Positions 7,728 to 15,808 of a stretch of DNA of 64,000 bases are shown here, piece by piece. Position 1 is the first letter of the stretch. The number at the start of each line of letters is the position of its first letter. This DNA is from Clostridia bacterium. Lineage in GTDB: Bacteria > Bacillota > Clostridia > TANB77 > CAG-508. Where the stretch lies: positions 1 to 64,000 of the forward strand of contig JAFRCC010000015.1 of NCBI GenBank assembly GCA_017404545.1. The letters run 5' to 3'. The notes under the pieces were generated by a model, which made no database searches, was not told the DNA's origin, and was given only the letters and a program-made list of their open reading frames with translations. Both the position numbers and the translations under genes were made by a program.

Positions 7728-7818
7728 ATTTATTTTCTCCCTTTTTTATATTATTTTATCACACTATGTCCACTTTTTGTTTATTTTATATTTATTATTT
7801 TTAACTTCTCATGTTAAG

Positions 7819-7839
7819 TATGGTTTGCAATTTGTCAAC
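7819..7839 (-). promoter_or_regulatory. Second copy of the 21-bp shared element
   Basis: Identical to 6034-6054; contains TTGACA on the minus strand and sits about 90 bases upstream of the phosphoribosyltransferase start (7727). Confidence 0.5.
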
Positions 7840-7865
7840 TAAGGTTGGAATAATAGCCCCATGTG

Positions 7866-7893
7866 TTGTTTTTACGTTGTTTTCCGGTATAAT
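7866..7893 (+). promoter_or_regulatory. Promoter of the secreted protein gene
   Basis: TTGTTT (7866-7871), 16 bases, TATAAT (7888-7893), 67 bases before the ATG at 7960. Confidence 0.5.
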
Positions 7894-7959
7894 AAATTTT
7901 AATAGCAAATGTATAGCTAATATTTTATTTTTATAATATTTGAGGAGGTATTTATTATT

Positions 7960-8424
7960 ATGAAAAAGAAAATTTTATTAAGTGTTATTTTATTTATAGG
8001 ATTATTTGTTTCAATATTTTCATTTACTAGTACATCAAAAGCAGTAGATATATCTGATCCAGATTTAGAATTAGATGCTACTAAACAAAAAGAAATATTA
8101 GCCGCATATGACTTAGATCATAATGGAATAATCCAAGCAAGAGATGTTACTAAAATGAAACAAGATATTAAAAAAAATGGAGAGAAAAATTATACTAATA
8201 ATGAAGCATATATGCTTCAAAGACTTTGTGTATATGATTGTCAGTTTACATGGTGTCAAGCAACTGTACATAGACTTAGATATTTTTACAGATACATTGA
8301 TATGGGTCAATTATTATATATAGACTATTTTCCGAATGGTTCTGGAAAAATAATTGCACATATTAATATGCATGGACGTTTTATACGTGTATCATATGAC
8401 TATGATAAATATGGTGGACGTTAA
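7960..8424 (+). CDS. Secreted small protein with dockerin/EF-hand-like loop
   Basis: 154 residues. A clear signal peptide (residues 1-28, basic start, 'SVILFIGLFVSIFSF', cleavage near 'SKA-VD'). Residues ~44-66 ('AAYDLDHNGIIQARDVTKMKQDI') form a single calcium-loop/helix like one half of a dockerin repeat. The C-terminal half has four Cys/His-rich positions ('CVYDCQFTWCQATVHRL') and a beta-rich end ('GKIIAHINMHGRFIRVSYDYD'). Function unknown; not a cellulosomal dockerin, which needs two repeats. GAGGAGGT lies upstream of ATG 7960. Transcribed alone; shared terminator at 8444-8477. Confidence 0.65.
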   Translation: MKKKILLSVILFIGLFVSIFSFTSTSKAVDISDPDLELDATKQKEILAAYDLDHNGIIQARDVTKMKQDIKKNGEKNYTNNEAYMLQRLCVYDCQFTWCQATVHRLRYFYRYIDMGQLLYIDYFPNGSGKIIAHINMHGRFIRVSYDYDKYGGR

Positions 8425-8443
8425 TTATTTACAAATTTTAACT

Positions 8444-8477
8444 ACAAAAAAACAGAATTTTTATTCTGTTTTTTTGT
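8444..8477. terminator. Bidirectional terminator
   Basis: ACAAAAAAACAGAAT pairs with ATTCTGTTTTTTTGT around a 4-T loop, between two convergent genes (7960-8424 and 8484-10172). Confidence 0.85.
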
Positions 8478-8483
8478 AATTAT

Positions 8484-10172
8484 TTATCTATTTTCTTCAT
8501 GGTTTTCATCATTGTTTTTATTTTTTAAAACAGCTTCATATTTCAATCTTTCTATTTGTTTTTGCAATACATTTTGAACATCATCAACATATATATTTTT
8601 CATATTTTTTATTCTATTAATTGTATGAGTTAATCCAATTAATTTAGCAATATCATCAAATCTACCATATACAATAATCATCTCATTTATCTGACTAATA
8701 AAAATATTTAATAAATCTCTGCCTTCGTTTGATGTATATCCTCCAAAACAACTTGCTTCGAAGAAATCATATATTTCTGATATATTCTCAATATTAATAT
8801 TATCTCTGCTTGTATATATGCTAGCAATTGCTTTTAATTGTTTTTTAGTTGGTTTAGATAAATTAATATATTTAATTATTTCTTCTGTTGGCTGAAAATC
8901 CTCATCAAAAAATAACATACCACGAGAAATAATTGATAGCATATCAGCATACTCATGTGGCTCTGCTGAATCAACTAAATATTCTATAGATTTATTTTTT
9001 TCGCTCTCAACAAATATAGTATTATATTTAAATAATGCTGATTTAGTTAACTCATACTTTGATGGTGTTTCATATTCTTTAGATTCTTCTATTCGTCTTT
9101 CTACTATTTTACTTACTTGTTCAAATGGAATTGCTCCAGTAATCCCCAGTATTTTATTAAACTCCTCTAATTCACCATTACATTTATCATACCAAATAGA
9201 AATAATATCTCTAAAATAAGGAGAAAAACCATTATATGCTATATGTCTAATTATTGAATTACCTGCATTATCCGAAATTAATTTAATTTTATTTTCTGTA
9301 ATTGTTTTTGTTGAAAACTCTTCTCCTAACCATTCATTTTCAATTTTCTTTTGAAAAAATAATGCTTGTAATAATCGAGTATTAACACTGTACATCCTAA
9401 AATCTCTATATCCTGGATTTTTACTAAATACATCCTCACTTATTTGTCCATTAATACTTTCTGCTAAAACGGTATATAAATCATCATTCATAACTTGAAC
9501 ATAATTATCTGTATTAATTCTTCCAAACTCCATCTTTTGAGAATCCATTTTTTTAACTATTTTCTCATCAAAATCTTGTCCAAGAATATCACTACATATT
9601 TTGAAAAAATCTTCCTTACTCTCAAAGAAATATTCTCCAACTGCATCTACATCTTTTTCTTTTGTTGATAAAGCATATAATATATTTTTTATAAAAGCTA
9701 ATTCTTTTATTCTTGAATCTGTTTGTATGTAATCACTTTCTTTTAATGCTCTATTTTCCTCATCAGAAATATAATTAATATTATTATTTTCTACAAATGA
9801 ATTAATACATATTTCAGAAAATAACTCCGCAAAACCTTCTTCAAAAATTGGAAATTCTATTTCTCTTCCAGCTACCATTTCAGAAAATGAGTGGCCACAC
9901 TCATGTAATACTGTTTTTATTAAATCCAATTTTCCTCTTTGTTTTAAATAATATGCTTCAGATAAATAAATATTTGACCCATTACAATACGCTTCTCCAT
10001 ATTCATTTAATTTCTGATTATTATCTATTTTTATACTTAATTTATCCAGTGCATCTTTAACTTTATTTTGTATATCAATATCATAATTAGTACTTACAAA
10101 ATTCCAAACAATTTTCTTAACTTGGTTTAATAGATTTTTTAAGTCTTCATTATAATTTATTTCATTTTCCAT
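8484..10172 (-). CDS. Putative zinc metallopeptidase (HExxH, gluzincin-like)
   Basis: About 562 residues. HECGH at residues 90-94 with a downstream 'FPIFEEGFAELFSEI' (Glu about 22 residues later) gives the zinc-binding and catalytic arrangement of gluzincin-type metallopeptidases. The remaining ~430 residues are mostly helical with no recognised domain and end in a Lys/Asn-rich tail. No signal peptide, so apparently cytoplasmic, which is unusual for this class. ATG 10172 has GGAGGAAA just upstream; a TTG at 10187 overlaps it and is rejected. Single gene ended at the shared terminator. Substrate unknown. Confidence 0.6.
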   Translation of the reverse strand: MENEINYNEDLKNLLNQVKKIVWNFVSTNYDIDIQNKVKDALDKLSIKIDNNQKLNEYGEAYCNGSNIYLSEAYYLKQRGKLDLIKTVLHECGHSFSEMVAGREIEFPIFEEGFAELFSEICINSFVENNNINYISDEENRALKESDYIQTDSRIKELAFIKNILYALSTKEKDVDAVGEYFFESKEDFFKICSDILGQDFDEKIVKKMDSQKMEFGRINTDNYVQVMNDDLYTVLAESINGQISEDVFSKNPGYRDFRMYSVNTRLLQALFFQKKIENEWLGEEFSTKTITENKIKLISDNAGNSIIRHIAYNGFSPYFRDIISIWYDKCNGELEEFNKILGITGAIPFEQVSKIVERRIEESKEYETPSKYELTKSALFKYNTIFVESEKNKSIEYLVDSAEPHEYADMLSIISRGMLFFDEDFQPTEEIIKYINLSKPTKKQLKAIASIYTSRDNINIENISEIYDFFEASCFGGYTSNEGRDLLNIFISQINEMIIVYGRFDDIAKLIGLTHTINRIKNMKNIYVDDVQNVLQKQIERLKYEAVLKNKNNDENHEENR

Positions 10173-10309
10173 ATATTTCCTCCACAAATTATTATTAAAG
10201 AAATTATATCATAAAAAAGTATACAAATAATAGCAAATATATATTTTAAATATGCTAATCTTAGTTTAAAATTTTTTAATTTGAATTGGAATAAACACCC
10301 ATTCTAAAA

Positions 10310-10888
10310 TTATTTGATTATATCGATATATGGCAAATATAATTGGGACTTTTTCTTTTTTAAAAAAAATACCTTTATTATTCCAATTATAAGTGCACCA
10401 GCAACAATCCATATACAAGAAACTTTGAATATTAACTCAATTAATACGGCTATTAAATATATTGCAATACAAAATTTATTTTTTAATACTCCCTTTCCCA
10501 TTTCTATTGTTGATTTAAGAAATATAATACAAATATATATTAAACAACCTTTTAGGGCTGATTGCACAAAGCTAAACTTAAGAGCTTTCTCCAAGAAACC
10601 ATATATTGCCACCATTACCATTAAGGGAGCAATTGTATAACAAATTGTAGCTAAAACACCTCCCCAAAATCCTGCTATTTTGTTTCCTAAATAAGCAACT
10701 GCATTAGCAGTTATTGCGCCAGGACCAATTCTTGAAAGTGTTACTGCATCAATTATATCCTCTTCTTCTACTAATTTATTTTTCTTAATTAAATTTTCTT
10801 CCAAAATTACCATAACAGCAGACATATTTCCAAGAGATTCAAGTCCAATCATAAAAAATATGTACACAAATTTTAAAATTTTCTTCAT
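10310..10888 (-). CDS. Chromate transporter family, second half-size subunit
   Basis: 192 residues with about five to six membrane segments. 'GLESLGNMSAVMVILEENLI' and 'LSRIGPGAITANAVAYLGNKIAGFWGGVLATICYTIAPL' are the conserved loop and helix of the short-chain CHR (PF02417) family. Paired short ChrA-type proteins make up one antiporter; the real substrate in anaerobes is uncertain and may not be chromate. It follows the first subunit (10906-11442) by 17 bases with AAAGGAGG before its start, so they are one operon. In this copy the first motif has lost the usual 'F-x-G-G-G', having 'LGNMSA' instead. Confidence 0.75.
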   Translation of the reverse strand: MKKILKFVYIFFMIGLESLGNMSAVMVILEENLIKKNKLVEEEDIIDAVTLSRIGPGAITANAVAYLGNKIAGFWGGVLATICYTIAPLMVMVAIYGFLEKALKFSFVQSALKGCLIYICIIFLKSTIEMGKGVLKNKFCIAIYLIAVLIELIFKVSCIWIVAGALIIGIIKVFFLKKKKSQLYLPYIDIIK

Positions 10889-10905
10889 TTAATCATAAAC
10901 CTCCT

Positions 10906-11442
10906 TTAAACCATAATAATTCCACCAATAATAGATGAAATTAGCATTAATTGGATTGTAGAAAGCTTATTATATTTTGTTCCTACATATATTCCTAGCC
11001 CTAATAAAATACATTTAAAATTTATGGAATAATTATCCGTAAAAAATGCGCTTTTAAATAACGTTATAGAGCTTGTAACAAGCATTGCAAGTGCTGCAGC
11101 TCTTACAACTTTTATTACCTCACTGGCAATGCCATTATTTTCTATTTTTTTAATCAATCTATAACTTATTCCCATAAAACAAATTGCTGGAATAACGAAT
11201 GCTATGTTTGCAATAATCGCTCCCCATATTCCTTGTGCATTCATACCAACAATTGTTCCAATATTACAAGCTAATGGTCCGGGCGTTACTTGTGATACGG
11301 CTAATATGTTTGTAATTCCAGTTTCTTCTATCCAACCAGTTCTCTCTGCCATTTCATAAACATATGGTAGTGTTGCCATTCCACCACCAAATGAAAAAGC
11401 TCCTATCTTCAAAAATTCAAAAAACAATTTAATTAAAGTCAA
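10906..11442 (-). CDS. Chromate transporter family, first half-size subunit
   Basis: 178 residues, five to six membrane segments. The CHR-family signature is clear: 'FLKIGAFSFGGGMATLPYV' near the N-terminus and 'AVSQVTPGPLACNIGTIVGMNAQGIWGAIIANIAFVIPA' in the next helices. Together with 10310-10888 it would form a short-chain CHR pair in the membrane. The start is TTG 11442 with AAGGAGTGA upstream. The LysR gene 11599-12504 lies just upstream on the same strand and is a likely regulator, a common arrangement. A hairpin at 11470-11505 separates them. Confidence 0.8.
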   Translation of the reverse strand: MTLIKLFFEFLKIGAFSFGGGMATLPYVYEMAERTGWIEETGITNILAVSQVTPGPLACNIGTIVGMNAQGIWGAIIANIAFVIPAICFMGISYRLIKKIENNGIASEVIKVVRAAALAMLVTSSITLFKSAFFTDNYSINFKCILLGLGIYVGTKYNKLSTIQLMLISSIIGGIIMV

Positions 11443-11469
11443 AATACATCACTCCTTAAACTAAAAATA

Positions 11470-11505
11470 CCTGCTATAATGCTTTGTTGTTTGCATTATA
11501 GCAGG
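11470..11505 (-). terminator. Terminator between lysR-type gene and transporter pair
   Basis: CCTGCTATAATGC (11470-11482) pairs perfectly with GCATTATAGCAGG (11493-11505). On the minus strand it is followed by TATTTTTAGTTT. It ends the LysR transcript or attenuates read-through into the transporter genes. Confidence 0.75.
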
Positions 11506-11598
11506 CGTTTCCTTAATTTTGAAATGCTTATATTTTATTCAATTATATCATTTTGTTATAATTAACTCATTCTTATATTTACCTTAGATTGATAAATA

Positions 11599-12504
11599 TT
11601 ACAAAATCTTACTTTCTTTTTCATCTATTTTTTTCCAATATTTTCTTATGGTTTTAATTAAGTTTTTAAGTTCTGCTGAACTATTGTCTTTTCTATAGTA
11701 AATTCCCATTTCTGTTGGAGGTATTTTAAAATCTGTATCCAATATTGAAAATACACCTTGCTCTATTTCTTTATGAAGATACATGCTATTTGCTATGCCA
11801 ACACAATTATCATATTCCTGTACTATTTGAGACATTGAAACAGAGTCAATTCGCTTTACTTCACTATTTAAATTAAATTTCTCAATTAATTTTTTAAAAG
11901 TATTTGTTGAATTATTGTCTCCTCTTGGAATATATATAATTTTGTCTTTAAAATCTTCTATTTTTATTTTTTTCTTTTGGCATAACTTCGATTTATTGTT
12001 TGCTATCATATAGAACTCTATGTTTTCTAATTTAATATATTTGTACTTATTACAATCATACTCACTTTCCTCAAATCTTTTTAATACTGCAATGTCAATG
12101 TCTCCACATTGTAGTGGATTATTTAAAACTTTTGAATTATCTGTTATAGTTATAATTTTTGCGTTTTTGTTTTCAGAATAAAATTCTGCTATTGCACCAC
12201 TTAATACTTTACTAAGCATCGTTCCATATGTAGCTAATAAAATTTCATTTGATAAACAATATTTCCTATCAATTTCCACTAGTTTTTCAATAGCTGTGGA
12301 AACTTGTGTATAAAGTTTTTCTCCTGCTTCTGTTAATTCCATTCCGTTAGTTCTTTTAAATAAAACAACATTTAAATCGTTTTCAAGATTTTTTATATGC
12401 CTTGTTACCGCGGGTTGAGAAATATGTAATTTTTCACTTGCTCTTGTTATATTTTTTTCATTCGCAACTTCAACAAAAATTTTATATAGCTCTAAACTTG
12501 CCAT
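11599..12504 (-). CDS. LysR-family transcriptional regulator
   Basis: 301 residues, the standard LysR length. The N-terminal winged helix is clear ('YKIFVEVANEKNITRASEKLHISQPAVTRHIKNLENDLNVVLFKR', residues 7-51), followed by a periplasmic-binding-type effector domain from about residue 90. It probably controls the chromate-family transporter pair directly downstream on the same strand; the effector is unknown. AGGAGG precedes ATG 12504. Cytoplasmic DNA-binding tetramer in the family. Confidence 0.9.
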   Translation of the reverse strand: MASLELYKIFVEVANEKNITRASEKLHISQPAVTRHIKNLENDLNVVLFKRTNGMELTEAGEKLYTQVSTAIEKLVEIDRKYCLSNEILLATYGTMLSKVLSGAIAEFYSENKNAKIITITDNSKVLNNPLQCGDIDIAVLKRFEESEYDCNKYKYIKLENIEFYMIANNKSKLCQKKKIKIEDFKDKIIYIPRGDNNSTNTFKKLIEKFNLNSEVKRIDSVSMSQIVQEYDNCVGIANSMYLHKEIEQGVFSILDTDFKIPPTEMGIYYRKDNSSAELKNLIKTIRKYWKKIDEKESKIL

Positions 12505-12534
12505 TATATTCCTCCTAAGCGTTCTTATATCATT

Positions 12535-13050
12535 TTATTCTATATTTGGATTATTATCAATTTTGAAATACTTACTTATATATGGATTTTTCTTAACTCC
12601 AGATTTACTACTTGCATAATATCCCTGTACTTTAGTTTGTACTAATCTATCTTTATCTGATATTAATAATTCAATATCTTTAAGCTCTCTATCTATTATA
12701 GGATATTCATCAATATACTCCATTGTACAAAAGTCATTTCTAATATTTTTCAACATTACTATTATTTCAGCTCTTATTTTATCAATCAGTCCATCGGCTA
12801 TTTTTTCTTGTTTATTTGTCAAAACGTCTCCTAATTCTTCAAATCTATTCATAAAAGAATCCTTTTCACTTACCATCTTAGCAATTTCCTTAATTTCTTG
12901 TGTAATTGCTGTCATTTCAGCTTTTGTATATACCTCTCTATCCAATCCATCACTTTTTGCTCTTAGAAGCTGTAATACATCTTTTCTTATATCTATTATT
13001 ATATTAATAAGCCAATCTCTTTTATCTTCGCTATATTTAGAGTTTTCCAC
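12535..13050 (-). CDS. Hypothetical helical protein
   Basis: 171 residues, charged and almost wholly helical, with a probable coiled coil over residues 40-100; no membrane segment or signal peptide. Family not recognised. The start is GTG 13050 with GGAAGG nine to ten bases upstream. The start region (13031-13066) is duplicated at 7287-7322 with two mismatches, where only 14 codons remain. It ends 30 bases before the LysR gene start, so the two may share a transcript. Confidence 0.5.
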   Translation of the reverse strand: MENSKYSEDKRDWLINIIIDIRKDVLQLLRAKSDGLDREVYTKAEMTAITQEIKEIAKMVSEKDSFMNRFEELGDVLTNKQEKIADGLIDKIRAEIIVMLKNIRNDFCTMEYIDEYPIIDRELKDIELLISDKDRLVQTKVQGYYASSKSGVKKNPYISKYFKIDNNPNIE

Positions 13051-13066
13051 AATACAACATCCTTCC
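13031..13066 (-). repeat. Copy of the 36-bp start-region repeat
   Basis: 34 of 36 bases match 7287-7322. Includes the ribosome binding site and first codons of the gene at 12535-13050. Confidence 0.55.
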
Positions 13067-13169
13067 TTTTTACGTAGATTTTATCACATATCGTATACTT
13101 TTTGTCTAAAAATAATTTATTTTTTTACTTTTTGTGATATAATACTTAAAATTTTTTTAGGAGGATTTT

Positions 13170-14237
13170 ATGATTACTCGTTATCCATCTTACTATAAGG
13201 ATTTCAAGTGCATAGCTTCAAAATGTACAAGAAGTTGTTGCTCTGTAGGTTGGGAAATTATTATTGATAAAAATACAGCAGATTATTATAAATCTGTTTC
13301 TGGAGAATTCGGTGAAAAATTACGTACAAAAGTTGATTATAGTAATCCAACGAAATTTATTATTGAATCTAATGGAAAATGTCCATTTTTAAATAATAAT
13401 AATTTGTGTGATATTTATATTAAACTTGGACCAGAGCATGTGTGCCAAATTTGCCAAGAGCATCCAAGATTTTACGAATGTTACAACAATGTAATTGAAT
13501 GTGGACTTGGCATGTATTGTGAAGAAGCATGCAGAATTATGCTATCTCAAAAAGAAGCATTTTCAATGTATGAAGAGGAAACTACAGAAACTGTTGAAAA
13601 AGACTATAGCGAAGATGTTTTTAAATATTTGTGTGACTGTAGATTAAAAATTTTCAATTATTTATCTGATAAATCTATAGATATAAATCAACGTATTGCT
13701 GATATTCTATGGTTTGGAAATGTCGTTCAACAAAATATCGATTCAGATATGTTAGATGATGAAGAGATTTTTTCTGTTACTTCAAATTCATCAAATGATA
13801 TAGAACCAATTTTCAAATATTTACTTAGCTTAGAGCCCAACGATACAAACTGGTTTAATTATTTAAATGATAGCCTAACTATTTATAAAAATAATTTAGA
13901 CAAATTTAAAGATTTTGAAATAGAAAATCCAGATATATCTTTATACCTAAAAAATATAGCTGATTATTTCATTTATAGATATTTTATTCGAGGCATTTTT
14001 CAGGATGATGTTCTCTCAGTAGTAAAGTTAATGGCTATGAGTGTAGCAGTTCTAAAAACCTTATTCTTTTGCAAATGGATTGAAAAAAAATCTTTAACAC
14101 TTATGGATTGTGTAATGATTGCCAAAATCTATTCTGAAGAAATCGAATGCAGTGATGATAATATTTTAAACATTCATATTGCATGTTACGAAATTAGCAC
14201 ATTTTCTACAGAGAATTTACTTGGTTTATTTGTATAA
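13170..14237 (+). CDS. FliB-type (flagellin lysine N-methylase-like) protein
   Basis: 355 residues. The Cys-rich N-terminus 'YYKDFKCIASKCTRSCCSVGWEI' (Cys14, 19, 23, 24), then 'GKCPFL...CDIYIKLGPEHVCQICQEHPRF' and 'CGLGMYCEEACRIM' is the FliB/YkgJ-like CxxxCxxC family pattern (PF03692-related) that binds an iron-sulphur cluster. In Salmonella FliB methylates flagellin lysines, but the same family is widespread in Clostridia without flagellin nearby, and no flagellar gene is seen here, so the target is open. AGGAGG is six bases before ATG 13170. TATAAT lies at about 13137-13142. Confidence 0.75.
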   Translation: MITRYPSYYKDFKCIASKCTRSCCSVGWEIIIDKNTADYYKSVSGEFGEKLRTKVDYSNPTKFIIESNGKCPFLNNNNLCDIYIKLGPEHVCQICQEHPRFYECYNNVIECGLGMYCEEACRIMLSQKEAFSMYEEETTETVEKDYSEDVFKYLCDCRLKIFNYLSDKSIDINQRIADILWFGNVVQQNIDSDMLDDEEIFSVTSNSSNDIEPIFKYLLSLEPNDTNWFNYLNDSLTIYKNNLDKFKDFEIENPDISLYLKNIADYFIYRYFIRGIFQDDVLSVVKLMAMSVAVLKTLFFCKWIEKKSLTLMDCVMIAKIYSEEIECSDDNILNIHIACYEISTFSTENLLGLFV

Positions 14238-14246
14238 TTTTTATCA

Positions 14247-14403
14247 AAAAGGAGCCCTCAGCATATTGCTTTGGACTCCAATTTTTTTCGATATCACTCA
14301 ATTGCCTATGGTTTTTACCTGAGCGAAACCTTTGGGATTTTTTCTGTCTCAATTGTACGTCAACTTCTAAAATGTCACAAACTTCTGATGTGTGGCTATT
14401 CTC
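14247..14403 (-). pseudogene. Open frame continuing after the GC-rich gene's stop
   Basis: Reading on past the TAA of the gene at 14404-14682, the same minus-strand frame stays open for about 60 codons with a basic, protein-like composition (it includes 'QRFRSGKNHRQLSDIEKNW'). It has no start codon or ribosome binding site. It may be the 3' part of a longer gene cut by a stop, or chance. On the plus strand an imperfect GGAGCCC/GGACTCC hairpin followed by a T run overlaps its end and could terminate the 13170-14237 gene. Confidence 0.3.
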
Positions 14404-14682
14404 TTAGGACTCTCCTTCGATGTCCGCCACGAGCCAGTTGCTGTGCTTTTTCTGAATCCAGGTTTTGAACTCATCTGCCAGAGCTTTCTTTGCAAACTCT
14501 GCGAATGCCTCCACCTGATTGGGACTCACAGTCCGTGTACCAACACGAACCGCGCCACGCTTTAATGCACGTGCCAGGACCTCTGCTGCTTCAATCTCAG
14601 TGGTACGGATTCTTACAGGCGGAACGCCCTTCTTCTCCGTCACACTAAGCTTTGCTACCTTTCCGGACTTCTGCTTTGCCAT
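14404..14682 (-). CDS. GC-rich hypothetical protein, probably acquired
   Basis: 92 residues from ATG 14682, with AAGGAGGT nine bases upstream; longer frames lack one. Basic N-terminus, then a helical Ala/Glu-rich body and a 'KTWIQKKHSNWLVADIEG' end. I do not recognise it. Base composition is strikingly different from every neighbour: G+C-rich codons (GCC, CGC, CTG, GGC) at about half GC against roughly 30% around it. This suggests recent transfer from a higher-GC host. The flanks include a short fold-back element (14777-14850). Confidence 0.6.
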   Translation of the reverse strand: MAKQKSGKVAKLSVTEKKGVPPVRIRTTEIEAAEVLARALKRGAVRVGTRTVSPNQVEAFAEFAKKALADEFKTWIQKKHSNWLVADIEGES

Positions 14683-14776
14683 GGTTGTGTTTACCTCCTT
14701 ATTTAAAGAATGTATTTCCATAATAACACATTCTATTCGAATATACAATATTTATGTAAAATTTAATTCAAATTTT

Positions 14777-14850
14777 GTTACAGTTTAACACTTTTTATTT
14801 AATAAGGTCAGAGAAAGGGTTTATTAGTATCATAACTATCATATAGTAAC
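14777..14850. mobile_element. 74-bp fold-back (MITE-like) element with 8-bp target duplication
   Basis: Ends GTTAC...GTAAC. It is flanked by perfect 8-bp direct repeats CAAATTTT (14769-14776 and 14851-14858). Its left 45 bases match the left end of the 199-bp element at 31866-32064 with one mismatch, and its last 31 bases match that element's right end with four mismatches, so it is an internally deleted copy. No transposase is encoded; mobilisation in trans is inferred. Confidence 0.8.
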
Positions 14851-14881
14851 CAAATTTTATGTATTTTTTCGTACAAATATA

Positions 14882-14912
14882 AAAAACATCTCCTTATTCA
14901 TGAGATGTTTTT
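14882..14912 (-). terminator. Terminator
   Basis: AAAACATCTC pairs with GAGATGTTTT, with A and T tracts on the two sides; lies just after the minus-strand gene ending at 14924. Confidence 0.75.
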
Positions 14913-14923
14913 ATATTTATATA

Positions 14924-15508
14924 TTAATTTTGTGATTTTTTCTTTTTTATAACAATAACAGCACCTGCAACAACTGCAACAACTACTATAACTACAATTA
15001 CTACTGTAGCTTTTCCTGATTTTGGCTCTTTATAATTGTCAATTTTAAATGATTTAATCATATCTTTAGCTTCATCAGATGAGAAATAATTATTATCTGA
15101 TGCACCTATTGTTATAGTATAAATTTTATCTTTTGTAGGAATAGCATATTGATCAACATACATACCCATTACTTTAGATGTAATATGTAAGCATTTATAG
15201 TTACCATTTGCAACTTTAGTTACTTCTGATCCTTCAATACTCCATGAAGAATATTGTTTTTCTAATTGTTTAACAAGCTTATCTAAAGTATCTTTTGTTG
15301 CAGCTTCTCCATCCTCATTACTTGTAACTTGTATATTAATGTTAGCTTCTGATGATTTTTGCCACATATTGTTACCTACACTAGTATATGTTGATGGTAC
15401 ATCTATTGAAAAACCATCCCCAGAATAGGCCAATGCACTATTACCTACTACTATCATACCTACAATTGCTATTATTGCAATTATTCTAGCAAAAATTTTT
15501 TTATTCAT
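14924..15508 (-). CDS. Secreted, C-terminally membrane-anchored protein
   Basis: 194 residues. A signal peptide (residues 1-27, '...GNSALA-YSG') precedes a ~130-residue soluble domain with a PsbP/DcrB-like look ('FSIDVPSTYTSVGNNMWQKSS', 'YKCLHITSKVMGMYVDQYAIPTKDKIYTITIGAS', 'SSDEAKDMIKSFKI'). A C-terminal Val/Ala-rich membrane helix (about residues 167-188) and KKKKSQN tail anchor it facing outwards. No sortase motif. AAAGGAGAG precedes ATG 15508. Function unknown; it seems to be a single-gene unit. Confidence 0.65.
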   Translation of the reverse strand: MNKKIFARIIAIIAIVGMIVVGNSALAYSGDGFSIDVPSTYTSVGNNMWQKSSEANINIQVTSNEDGEAATKDTLDKLVKQLEKQYSSWSIEGSEVTKVANGNYKCLHITSKVMGMYVDQYAIPTKDKIYTITIGASDNNYFSSDEAKDMIKSFKIDNYKEPKSGKATVVIVVIVVVAVVAGAVIVIKKKKSQN

Positions 15509-15619
15509 TTTTATCTCTCCTTTCTTTCTATTTTATAACATATAATACAATTATCTTCAATACATTTTTTATATTTACTTACATAATTCTCTTTACAAAT
15601 TAAAATCATTATTATATAA

Positions 15620-15775
15620 TATCGGACGTTTCCGAAAGGCAAGTTTTTGCCTGAATAATATATCAAAAATTTATGAGGCGGATTCGCCGCCAACGGCAAT
15701 GGCTCTGTCATTGTTCGTTTACCTCTAACAAGAGAGCTCCCGCTGAATTGCCTCAGTGGGGGCTCTCTCTTAAAA
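15620..15775. other. GC-richer structured intergenic island
   Basis: Several hairpins follow each other: AGGCA/TGCCT near 15638-15653, GGCGGATTCGCCGCC near 15677-15691, CAATG/CATTG near 15707-15725, and AGAGAGC/GCTCTCT (15731-15768, with further pairing inside). No convincing gene; the 66-codon minus frame over it has no ribosome binding site. It could be a small RNA or a relic of a mobile element. Confidence 0.4.
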
Positions 15776-15778
15776 CAA

Positions 15779-15804
15779 AAAATTCACGATTTTTCGTGAA
15801 TTTT
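15779..15804 (-). terminator. Terminator
   Basis: AAAATTCACGA pairs perfectly with TCGTGAATTTT around a TTTT loop, directly after the minus-strand gene ending at 15809. Confidence 0.8.
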
Positions 15805-15808
15805 AATT

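Noticed and set aside
7960..8424. Cellulosome dockerin
   Set aside because: Only one calcium-loop-like repeat is present and there is no catalytic domain, cohesin or scaffoldin nearby.
15511..15711. 66-codon minus-strand frame over the structured island
   Set aside because: No ribosome binding site and a composition dictated by hairpins; kept as a structured region only.
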